From positions 27,009 through 91,008 of the forward strand of contig DYKB01000023.1 in NCBI GenBank assembly GCA_020722815.1: a stretch of DNA of 64,000 nt, given 5' to 3'. The DNA is from Caldithrix sp. GTDB lineage: Bacteria > Zhuqueibacterota > Zhuqueibacteria > Thermofontimicrobiales > Sulfurfontimicrobiaceae. The notes beneath the pieces were generated by a model, which saw only the letters and a program-made list of their open reading frames with translations, made no database searches and was not told the DNA's origin. Of this stretch, positions 16,946 through 24,546 are shown piece after piece; positions within the stretch are counted from its first letter, which is position 1; the number at the start of each line of letters is the position of its first letter. A program made the translations under genes and the position numbers.

Positions 16946-18082
16946 TCAAATTTCTTCGATCGTTTCACGATAAATAATATTTCTTTCCGCCAGTCCCTTC
17001 ATCATCCTTTGATAACTGGCTTGATGCTGTCCCACCAATTCCATCGGTATGACACCAGGCTGGAAGTAAGTTTTATCCAAAACTAGCCGTGACATGACCG
17101 AACAGGTATAGCCGGTTGTCCGCGCCATTGAGGTCGTCTGTGTTTTTGCATCGAAGTGATCAAATAAATCATAAATATAACGTAATTTTTTCGCACCTTT
17201 TCGTCCTTCAACCACGATTTTCATAATGGTAAAATCTTCCTCACCACTTTTTAAACGCAATTTTGGAAAGAGCAATTTCGCAGTCAGTTGCAACGGCTGG
17301 ATCAGCTGCCCCTCAACTTCAATGATTTCTTTGCTAAAAAATCCTGTTTCCCGTAAAATTTTCATCTTTTCAGCATGCCCCGGATAGCGCAAAGTTTTTT
17401 CTTTCATATTCGGGATTGGCAACGTATCGATGAGTGTTCGCAAGCCATCGCTGTTAAAAGCTTCCAAAGTGCCCACTTCAGAAAAGAACAGGTGTTCCGC
17501 GTCGGAAAGAGCTGGTTGAACAACCATTTCTTTACGTTCAATATAGCGCGCAGGACGTGTATATTCTTCCAAAACATCATAGGGTGAAAATACAACTTTA
17601 TATTCATAAGGCCATTCACGAATCACCGGAAGACCCCCGACATAACAAAGAAAGGAGGTTGTTTCATCTAAAATGCTGTAAACCTGTCCCAGAATCAGGT
17701 TACTACATCCTGGCGCAACTCCGCAGTCAACAATAGCCATCACCTGATTTTTCTTTGCAAGAGCATCCAGCTCAAATGGATTTTCGGGAAAGAAAGAAAT
17801 GTCGACGATATTTTTTCTGGCTTCAATAACAGTTTTCATCGCTTCAAAGCCCATAAATCCAGGTAATGCGCCAATAACCAGATCATATTCTTTAATCATT
17901 TCTCGCAAAATTTCCGGACGATTTAAATCCGCGCATATTTTCGTAATCCCTGGATAAGCGTTAAGTTTGTTCAACGCTGATTCTGAAATATCGCCGACGG
18001 TTATCTTCAATTGAGTTTCCCGCGCCAGATCAATCGCGATTGCACTGCCGACCAGACCGTTTCCGAGGATGATAATTCGCAT
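16946..18082 (-). CDS. Saccharopine dehydrogenase family protein (lysine-6-dehydrogenase-like)
   Basis: 378 residues. It begins with a classical NAD(P) Rossmann motif, MRIIILGNGLVGSAIAIDLA. Further family marks are the DLVIGALPGFMGFEAMKTVIEARKNIVDISFF segment and VDCGVAPGCSNLILGQ, which forms the domain interface. The C-terminal domain carries GTLEAFNSDGLRTLIDTL and ARTTGYTCSVMSRL. AAAGGAG precedes the ATG. Related enzymes oxidise lysine at the epsilon position or act in other amino-acid routes; the substrate cannot be read from sequence. It is a single-gene unit. Confidence 0.85.
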   Translation of the reverse strand: MRIIILGNGLVGSAIAIDLARETQLKITVGDISESALNKLNAYPGITKICADLNRPEILREMIKEYDLVIGALPGFMGFEAMKTVIEARKNIVDISFFPENPFELDALAKKNQVMAIVDCGVAPGCSNLILGQVYSILDETTSFLCYVGGLPVIREWPYEYKVVFSPYDVLEEYTRPARYIERKEMVVQPALSDAEHLFFSEVGTLEAFNSDGLRTLIDTLPIPNMKEKTLRYPGHAEKMKILRETGFFSKEIIEVEGQLIQPLQLTAKLLFPKLRLKSGEEDFTIMKIVVEGRKGAKKLRYIYDLFDHFDAKTQTTSMARTTGYTCSVMSRLVLDKTYFQPGVIPMELVGQHQASYQRMMKGLAERNIIYRETIEEI

Positions 18083-18527
18083 TCGATTCTCCTTTCAAAT
18101 TTTTGAGAAAAAAGGGTGAAATTTATTTAATTTCAATTTGATAACAATTGTTCCTGGTATCCATTTAAAAAATTTGGCGAAGACCTTCATGGTTTTGAGT
18201 AATTCAGCTAACGACATGAATTTACGCTAAAATGGTAATTTTTGTCATTCTGAACGGACCGAAGTGGCGTGAAAATTCTATAATTTTCAATATCTTACGA
18301 GATTTTTTGTTTTGGCCAGAATGACAAGGCCGGCGCTTTTTAGAGTTGGCATGGACATAAATGGGTAAAGCCTGTTTCCATGGGAAAATCAAGCCGAGAC
18401 TCAGTTACGGATGATAAATGATTCGATGTGAATTCAAAAATTATTATTCTTGAATGAATCATTTTCAAATTTCTTCATCTAATAAAACTGAATTATTAAG
18501 AACTGATCAACGAAAGGATAAAATGGT
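18083..18527. other. Intergenic region, promoter side of both OsmC and the dehydrogenase
   Basis: About 445 bases with no gene. It contains the inverted repeat at 18244-18325. Just before osmC, CGAAAGGATAAAATGGTATG gives a ribosome binding site followed by an out-of-frame ATG-GTA-TGA minimal frame ahead of the true start. Confidence 0.5.
18244..18325. repeat. Inverted repeat with GTCATTCTG/CAGAATGAC ends
   Basis: The ends are GTCATTCTGAAC (18244) and GGCCAGAATGAC (to about 18325). A GTCATTCTGCG-ended element at about 42795-42916 has the same type of arms. Such GTCATTCTGA palindromes are widespread intergenic repeats in bacterial genomes. Confidence 0.55.
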
Positions 18528-18929
18528 ATGAATATGGAAATTTACTTTCCCGGCAACAAACGGGTCAATGCGGATTATCGTGGTTTTACAATCGAAACGG
18601 ATCAACCAAGGATGGGAGGAGGCGATAATGCGGCGCCGGCACCGTTTGATCTTTTTCTGGCATCGATTGGAACTTGTGCCGGTATTTATGTATTGAGCTT
18701 TTGTCAACAACGCAATATCCCGACGGAAAATATTCGGCTGATTCAGGAATTGGAACATGATCCAGCCACTCACTTGATTAAGCGAATTAAAATTGACATT
18801 AAATTACCTGCCAATTTCCCGGAGCAATATAAGGCTGCGGTAATTCGTTCCGCCGAATTATGTGCGGTTAAAAAGCATATGGATCTACCGCCAGAATTTA
18901 AAATTATCACGTCGGTTGGGAATTCATAA
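18528..18929 (+). CDS. OsmC family protein (peroxide/organic hydroperoxide resistance type)
   Basis: 133 residues, the normal length of the family. The segment GGDNAAPAPFDLFLASIGTC is the OsmC hallmark, with the first redox cysteine at residue 50. The second is in the SAELCAV helix at 112. The two form the peroxidatic and resolving pair in characterised OsmC/Ohr proteins. It has no leader and should be cytosolic. AAAGGA sits 9 bases before the ATG. The gene is transcribed alone. Confidence 0.9.
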   Translation: MNMEIYFPGNKRVNADYRGFTIETDQPRMGGGDNAAPAPFDLFLASIGTCAGIYVLSFCQQRNIPTENIRLIQELEHDPATHLIKRIKIDIKLPANFPEQYKAAVIRSAELCAVKKHMDLPPEFKIITSVGNS

Positions 18930-18946
18930 AAAATAAATATTTATCA

Positions 18947-19381
18947 CCTAAAATTCTAAAATGTAAATTTGTAAGGTTATGAATCAATGAAAGCCCCCCT
19001 CCCACCTTGCCGTCAGGTTAAGGTGATAACTAATTGAAAATTAAGAAATAAGTATAATTAAAATTGCCTTCATCCTACCTCTCTTCCGGCCGGGGAGGGA
19101 ATGGCTAAACCCTCTTCCTTTGGGAAAGGATTGTGGTAAGGATTTGAGGCGTATCATAGCCGGATATTTATATTAATTCAAGATTTTGTTTTTAAATAAC
19201 TTAAGCCTTAACTTGACGGTTATGATCCTGCCTCCCCAAATTCCAAAAAACAAAATTTTGGTAAAAAAAACAGTTTCTCTCCCCAATTTTCGCTTTTTGA
19301 AAAAGGGTGAGATACGGCGGGTCAATTTTTTACTGAAAATGACGGCACCGGAGAAAAGACGTTTCATTTTAGAATTTCAGG
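18947..19381 (+). mobile_element. Family A MITE-like repeat with internal insertion (about 435 bp)
   Basis: The left end CCTAAAATTCTAAAATGTAA and the right end CATTTTAGAATTTCAGG match the other family A copies. The interior is about 220 bp longer than in the 15833 and 38888 copies. The extra DNA includes a short CCTCTTCC...GGGAAAGG palindrome, so another small element probably inserted here. Open frames on both strands inside it are repeat artefacts. Confidence 0.65.
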
Positions 19382-19629
19382 TATCAAATTAATTCATTAC
19401 GATTGATAATCTGGCGTGGTGGCAAATAAGTATTATTGGAATGGCTCCCGCAGTTTCTCTATTCTTTAAATTAAAAATCGTGGTTAAAATGAATTTTTCT
19501 TACTGCGGGAGATTTCCGAAAGTATTAAATAGAAGGACATAATAAAATCGCAAGGGATTATGTTTCCAATTAAAATTATTTTAAATAATGAACACTGCAG
19601 GTTTTAATAAACTGATTAGAATCCAATTT
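19382..19629. other. Short intergenic region downstream of the roadblock/GTPase operon
   Basis: About 250 bases between the repeat and the last gene of the minus-strand cluster. CTCCCGCAGT...ACTGCGGGAG (19445-19510) forms a long-range inverted repeat of about 10 bp that could act as a hairpin. No gene is visible. Confidence 0.45.
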
Positions 19630-20016
19630 TTATAGCGTTTCTTCCTGAATTTCACTTTCCAGGGAATTTAAAAATATTTGAACAGCCTTATTGGCTTCAA
19701 TCCGGATCAAACCCATCTGCGCATCTTTTGCTTTCGCTAAAATAATTAGCTGTGCCAGTCCAGGTATCAAAATCGTAAATACCTTATATAAAACATATTC
19801 AGCGATCATCATGGTCATTGGCTGCCCTATCGCATTTCCAATTTCAAGGCTGCATTTACTGGCAACAGTTGTTAAGGCGCACAATCGGAAAGGCTGCAAA
19901 TCAAAGCGACCATTGGTATAAATCGGTATTCCATCCATGTCCGTCAGAAGTACCCCAACAACTCCCGGGACATTTTTAATGATTTCATCAATACCCTGAG
20001 TTACTTCATTTGACAT
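19630..20016 (-). CDS. Roadblock/LC7 domain protein, co-transcribed with the MglA-like GTPase
   Basis: 128 residues that are essentially one roadblock domain. The hallmark is the N-terminal helix DEIIKNVPGVVGVLLTDMDGIPIYTNG and the final strand-helix QMGLIRIEANKAVQIF. Roadblock dimers such as MglB act as GTPase-activating partners of MglA. Its ATG lies 14 bases after the GTPase stop, closer than any other gene in the cluster, so it is the best candidate for the cognate regulator. A C-terminal acidic tail (ESEIQEETL) follows the domain. It contains several cysteines, unlike the other roadblock proteins here. Confidence 0.88.
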   Translation of the reverse strand: MSNEVTQGIDEIIKNVPGVVGVLLTDMDGIPIYTNGRFDLQPFRLCALTTVASKCSLEIGNAIGQPMTMMIAEYVLYKVFTILIPGLAQLIILAKAKDAQMGLIRIEANKAVQIFLNSLESEIQEETL

Positions 20017-20030
20017 TCTGCGTTTTCCCC

Positions 20031-20630
20031 TTATGTTTGGGATTTTGCATGCTGGACTCGAAGGCCTTCAAGTTTTTTAAGGCACAATTGAACCATGTGC
20101 GAAAAAGCCCCTTTAATATTTAATCCATCGACCGCGCACGTTTCATACGAAGGGAATTGTTCCAGTTCCAGTTCCTTACGTAGAAAATCGGCTGGATAGA
20201 TTTCCGTCAAATCTTGCTTATTATAGAGCACGATAATTGACAAATCGTTGGCATCTAAAACAAATGAATTTAAATGCTGATAAAATTCAGTGACGAATTC
20301 TTTATTATGTTCCAATTCGTGTTTTTGCGAATCGACCACAAAAAAGACGCCATCAATATCCTGAAAAAGCATTTTTCGGGTGCCGGCGTAATAATCCTGA
20401 CCCGTGGCCGTAAAAAAACGAATGTGAATATTATCACTGATTTTTATCGGGACGAAATCGAAAAGCATGGTTTGTCCAAAAGAAGTTTTAACACTTCGGA
20501 CATCCTGGGATGATTTCATGCTTTCGGGAATAATATTTTTATAGGCCCAATTCAGAGTGGTGGTCTTACCTGCCAGTGCGGTTCCAAAAAATAGTACTTT
20601 AAAATAAATCTGCTGGTTAATAATTCTCAT
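20031..20630 (-). CDS. MglA-like small Ras-family GTPase
   Basis: 199 residues. The P-loop is GTALAGKTT (about 16-24). The switch II region reads TATGQDYYAGTRKML instead of the Ras D-x-x-G. That substitution is typical of the MglA group of bacterial GTPases. The base-specificity motif is NKQDL. The FFVVDSQKHELEHN strand precedes it. There is no lipidation motif. MglA-type switches set cell polarity or gliding direction in Myxococcus by cycling with MglB roadblock partners. The gene sits between two roadblock genes (48 and 14 bases), which makes the pairing clear. Confidence 0.9.
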   Translation of the reverse strand: MRIINQQIYFKVLFFGTALAGKTTTLNWAYKNIIPESMKSSQDVRSVKTSFGQTMLFDFVPIKISDNIHIRFFTATGQDYYAGTRKMLFQDIDGVFFVVDSQKHELEHNKEFVTEFYQHLNSFVLDANDLSIIVLYNKQDLTEIYPADFLRKELELEQFPSYETCAVDGLNIKGAFSHMVQLCLKKLEGLRVQHAKSQT

Positions 20631-20678
20631 ACTGCTCTCCTAGCTTCAAACAACATCCGTCGCAATCTTTTCATATAC

Positions 20679-21128
20679 CTACATGAATTTGGCAATCACC
20701 TCTCGAATTTCTTCTTCGCTGGGTGCTCTAAATTTGTGTCTATTCATTAATTCCTGACGTGAACTTTCACTCGCAATCATCATCTCGGAAAGCTCCTTAA
20801 TTGCCCGTTTCGCTTCCAGCCGAATCATCCCGAGATAGGCATCTTTGTCAGCAACAATTATCAATCCCCCACGGGTCATCCCCATCTGATACAATTTCAG
20901 ACTTTTGTATTCAGTCATAACGGTGGATAGCTCCTGTCCCAAATCAGCACCAACCTGGGCATACGAGGAATAACACGCCGCCAATAACGCGCCTAATTCT
21001 TCGGCCGGGAGATCGAATCGCCCGCTAATACTGATAGGAATCCCATCCAGATCAATTAGAACCGCGCCGATCACACCGGGTGCATTTTGCAATATATCGT
21101 CCAATACATCCTTAATTTCTCTTGGCAT
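20679..21128 (-). CDS. Roadblock/LC7 domain protein with C-terminal helical extension
   Basis: 149 residues. The roadblock domain covers about 5-120, with DDILQNAPGVIGAVLIDLDGIPISISGRFDLPAEELGALL and the closing LGMIRLEAKRAIKEL. An extension of about 27 residues (RHKFRAPSEEEIREVIAKFM) is predicted helical and could contact a partner. The ATG has a strong AGGAGG before it. It is 48 bases upstream of the GTPase gene. Its N-terminal half closely resembles the 128-residue roadblock protein, suggesting duplication inside the locus. Confidence 0.88.
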   Translation of the reverse strand: MPREIKDVLDDILQNAPGVIGAVLIDLDGIPISISGRFDLPAEELGALLAACYSSYAQVGADLGQELSTVMTEYKSLKLYQMGMTRGGLIIVADKDAYLGMIRLEAKRAIKELSEMMIASESSRQELMNRHKFRAPSEEEIREVIAKFM

Positions 21129-21557
21129 TCGCCATACCTCCTGTTAATAAATCAAAGTGAGGTCAAACCCCTTGAGCACTTTTTTAATTTTTTTAAACCA
21201 AAAAACATAAATATTAATAAAATAGCATAATACAATAACCTATAAAAACAACAGAAACGCATTACCAGGAAATGCCTTCTTAAATAGAAATTTAAATATT
21301 TTTCACCTGGTTCCAGAACTGGTATAAAAATTTCGGGGATTTTGTTATAATAATTAAAATAAAATTTTTTTTTAAAAATCCAGCTAATCCAAAATTTGAT
21401 TTACCTGGCAGAAATCAGCCGGTTAAATCCAATAAAACAGGATTTGACTTTTTTTACTCAGCAGGATCTGATGATGCCATAAAAAAATGAGGACGAATGA
21501 TATTTTGTCGCCCCAATTCGATCAAATTCAAAATCCCCCGTTGATTCTTATTTTGGA
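21129..21557. other. Gap inside the roadblock/actin cluster
   Basis: About 430 AT-rich bases without a gene. AAATCC/GGATTT arms followed by GACTTTTTTT (about 21427-21455) form a weak hairpin with a T-run on the plus strand. The gap probably holds a promoter for the 21128-19630 subset of genes. Confidence 0.4.
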
Positions 21558-21920
21558 TTAGATCAACTTGGTCAATTCAGCAATATTCTTTTTAATCTGA
21601 TGACGAATATTTCCAATGATCGCATTCGGTTCGGTAACAATCGCTAAAATATTATCACCACATGAGGCTGTTAAAATTTTGCCGAGATCATATTCCATAA
21701 TCGTTTGTGTCAGATAGCCAAGTTGAATTTCAGTTCCCATCACTTCGGCTGCACCAAAACCTGTGGACACAACGGCCCCCAGGGCATCAAGGTCAATTTC
21801 GGTGTTTGAGGCACTGCATTCAATAATGAATCCATCGCGACCAATTACAGTTGCAGCCATCACGCCAGGGAGTTCGACTAACTCATTTAAGATTGATTTT
21901 GGGTCCTTATTCGATACCAT
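21558..21920 (-). CDS. Roadblock/LC7 domain protein
   Basis: 120 residues forming a single roadblock domain. Marks are LNELVELPGVMAATVIGRDGFIIECSASN, the central VVSTGFGAAEVMGTEIQLG helix and the terminal GNIRHQIKKNIAELTKLI. GGAGG lies about 10 bases before the ATG. It differs more from the other two stand-alone roadblock proteins than they do from each other. It most resembles the C-terminal domain of the DUF4388 protein upstream (245 bases away), with which it may form a heterodimer. Confidence 0.88.
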   Translation of the reverse strand: MVSNKDPKSILNELVELPGVMAATVIGRDGFIIECSASNTEIDLDALGAVVSTGFGAAEVMGTEIQLGYLTQTIMEYDLGKILTASCGDNILAIVTEPNAIIGNIRHQIKKNIAELTKLI

Positions 21921-22165
21921 AGTAATATACCTCCAATCAGTAAATTGCGCAGTTGATATTCTTTTAACAGATTCGTTATCGGGAACAAAAATTATAAAAT
22001 TGCCGGTTTCAGGGCGATTTTCTTTTAACTTCTGTTCAATCGCGTTTGAACGAATCGCCTTACTAAATAAAAAATCTCAGCCTAAGTCATTAATTTCAAC
22101 TGGTTGACCTGATAAGAATTATCTTCTGCTATTCGCTTTTTGAATAATGACTTTACTTTTTAAGA

Positions 22166-23113
22166 TTAAAGAAGAGACTCCAATTCATGGATGGTTCGTT
22201 TTGTATCTAAAAAGATCATACCAAGTTTCGCATTCGGATTGGTAATCACTGTTAACAGGGCATCGCCCCCCGCCTGAGTCAGGAAAACATATCCAAACTG
22301 ACCACGAACATAAACTTGTTCCATGGTGCCCCTTCTTAATTCACGCGTAATTCTTTCGCCTAATGAAACAACGACAGCAGAAATAGCAGCCACATGTTCA
22401 TCTTCTAATTCTTCCGGTAAAACCGAGGCGATAATAAAGCCTTCAGTACTCACCAGTGCCACACCTTCAACAATATCGCGTCCGCGCTCAACAAAGGCAT
22501 TCAGCACACTGGTTAAAGAAGCACCACGTCCAGAAATACTCGGTTTCGGCGTAGCAGGTCGAGCCACCGGAACCGGCTCAGCGATGGGTGCAGGAGGTGG
22601 AGCGACTTCTTTCAGGGTAGTGGTAACAGGTCGAACAGGTTGTTCTGGCTGAACGACAGGAGTTGGCTTTGGCGTAACCGGTGGAACTCGTTTGGCACTT
22701 TGCGCACGGAAATTTTCCAAAACGCGTGTGATCGCTTCACGACGTCCCAGATAACTATCTTTATCGAAAGTTTTAACTCCGGTATTCCGGATAGGGCTGG
22801 TTTCTCGGGTACGATTGTTACGATTCTCCAGGATCAAATCCCAGGTCGTGGTAATGGTTCGTTTGGGTAAAACAACATCGGGTTCGACCCGAAAAACACC
22901 ACCATATTTTTCCGTTTCATCTAACAGACGGTATATAGCCTCTTCTCCTGTTGTATTAGCCAACTGCGCGTGAACTGGCATACCATTCGAGAAATAAATG
23001 ACTCCTTCACCGGCATTTGTCATGATTATAATCTGACAAGTTTGAATATCAACACAACTCATCTTAATTATATCAGACAAACTAAAATCTTTTAGATTTC
23101 CCGTCACTATCAT
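22166..23113 (-). CDS. DUF4388 (PATAN)-roadblock fusion protein
   Basis: 315 residues in three parts. The N-terminal DUF4388/PATAN domain (1-97) starts MIVTGNLKDFSLSDIIKM and has GVIYFSNGMPVHAQLANTTGEEAIYRLL. The linker (about 130-205) is rich in Pro, Val and Thr. A roadblock domain ends the protein (about 205-315), with GVALVSTEGFIIASVLPEELEDEHVAAIS and LGMIFLDTKRTIHEL. DUF4388 domains occur with response regulators and GTPase systems and are thought to mediate protein interactions. The long linker suggests a tether between two complexes. A GGAGG precedes the ATG. The actin gene lies 260 bases upstream. Confidence 0.88.
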   Translation of the reverse strand: MIVTGNLKDFSLSDIIKMSCVDIQTCQIIIMTNAGEGVIYFSNGMPVHAQLANTTGEEAIYRLLDETEKYGGVFRVEPDVVLPKRTITTTWDLILENRNNRTRETSPIRNTGVKTFDKDSYLGRREAITRVLENFRAQSAKRVPPVTPKPTPVVQPEQPVRPVTTTLKEVAPPPAPIAEPVPVARPATPKPSISGRGASLTSVLNAFVERGRDIVEGVALVSTEGFIIASVLPEELEDEHVAAISAVVVSLGERITRELRRGTMEQVYVRGQFGYVFLTQAGGDALLTVITNPNAKLGMIFLDTKRTIHELESLL

Positions 23114-23373
23114 TATTTAATCCTCCGCAAACGGATCTCAATTTAAATTCATAAAATTTAAATCATTCCATGGCGTATGAATCTGATGATACATTTTGAG
23201 GATTTATTTTCACGCAGATTAATGGCCATTTTCACGATTCAATTAATTTTCTAATAAAAATTATAATAAAGGTGTTTATTTTGAAAAATAAAAATTTACT
23301 GGTTAAAACAAAATGATGGATTGATAGCTTTCATCAAAATAAACACCTCAATTTTCTTTAATTAATTATGATA

Positions 23374-24414
23374 TTATAATGCTCGCCAGTAATCGTCAGT
23401 CAGGTCTTTTGCCAGGGCCAGGGCACCTTTTGCGCCCGCAATAAAGGGGTCCTGAACCTTGGTGATTCTAATATTACCTAACGAACGTAGCTCTTTTGCA
23501 ATCTTTTTATCCAGGTTTCGAATACAACTACCACCACCCGCTAAAATAATATTTTGTTTCAGTTCTTCCTGAAATTCAGGATCAAAACTGGCAATGATAT
23601 TACGGCAGGAAATAACGATATCCGGAACAATTGACATACAGGCTTCTTCGATATTTTTGGTAATGTCGATACGAACAGGTTTTCCTTCAATCGTAATCTG
23701 GGTAACGGCTGGTTTTTCCGGTTCCATTACGAAGGAATATTCTTCTTTCCATTTACGCGCCATATCTTTCGTAATCTGGGCACCATCGATTTTCTTTTTA
23801 ACGCTTTCTACCAAAATATCATCAATATAATCACCAGCTTTTACGATGGTTATCTGATCATTTTCCTCAGGCATCGTTCCTTTTAAGGAACAAATATCTG
23901 TTGTACCGGCGCCGATATCAATCACCAGCGAGTTTGAAATTTTGCCTTCGCCATAACCAACGGAGAAAGGTTCGCTGACGATCATAACCGCATCCACAAC
24001 TTCGCGGGCGGCATCGATAATGGCCTGGTGATTGGTAAAGCTCGCTCGTGCCGGCGCACCAATTACGGCATAGACTTTGGTATATTTTTTCGGTTTCGCG
24101 AGACTAATAATGTATTTTACCAGTTCCTTTGCAGCCTCTAAATCGCCATCGGTGTCTTTAATGACGCCTTTTTCCAACGGACGAAATAAATTCAATGCTA
24201 ATTTATGTTTTAAGGCTTCTTCGCCAAACAGCATATCTTTGCCCAGTAATTTTTGCGAAATTAAGTCCTTCGGCCAGCCGACGACACTTTTGCGTCGGGC
24301 GCTAATGCCGTTACTGGCACAAACAGTCGTTTCAGAAGTCCCCAGGTCAATTCCGAGATATAAAACTTCGCTGGTATCCGCCACATTATTCTTCTTTTTG
24401 AGTTCTTCAGACAT
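23374..24414 (-). CDS. MamK-like bacterial actin
   Basis: 346 residues. Actin-fold ATPase motifs are in order: phosphate-1 LYLGIDLGTSETTV (about 19-32), phosphate-2 SLVIDIGAGTTDIC, and the adenosine motif NIILAGGGSCIRNLD. The VIGAPARASF and VSEPFSVGYGEG segments match the MamK group of filament-forming actins. I start it at the ATG at 24414, with GGAGG upstream; a GTG 27 bases earlier is in frame. MamK forms dynamic filaments that position magnetosomes, but no magnetosome gene lies in this window. The C-terminal 12 residues, AKDLTDDYWRAL, are identical to those of the fused actin encoded just upstream. Confidence 0.93.
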   Translation of the reverse strand: MSEELKKKNNVADTSEVLYLGIDLGTSETTVCASNGISARRKSVVGWPKDLISQKLLGKDMLFGEEALKHKLALNLFRPLEKGVIKDTDGDLEAAKELVKYIISLAKPKKYTKVYAVIGAPARASFTNHQAIIDAAREVVDAVMIVSEPFSVGYGEGKISNSLVIDIGAGTTDICSLKGTMPEENDQITIVKAGDYIDDILVESVKKKIDGAQITKDMARKWKEEYSFVMEPEKPAVTQITIEGKPVRIDITKNIEEACMSIVPDIVISCRNIIASFDPEFQEELKQNIILAGGGSCIRNLDKKIAKELRSLGNIRITKVQDPFIAGAKGALALAKDLTDDYWRAL

Positions 24415-24546
24415 GATAAAAACTTCCTCCTTAACAATCACTAAACTTTAATTATAATTTATTATAGTTATCTTTCATAACAATTAATTTTTATTCCAAC
24501 GAATAATCCTGAAAAATCGATAATTATTTATTATCAGATTCAATAT

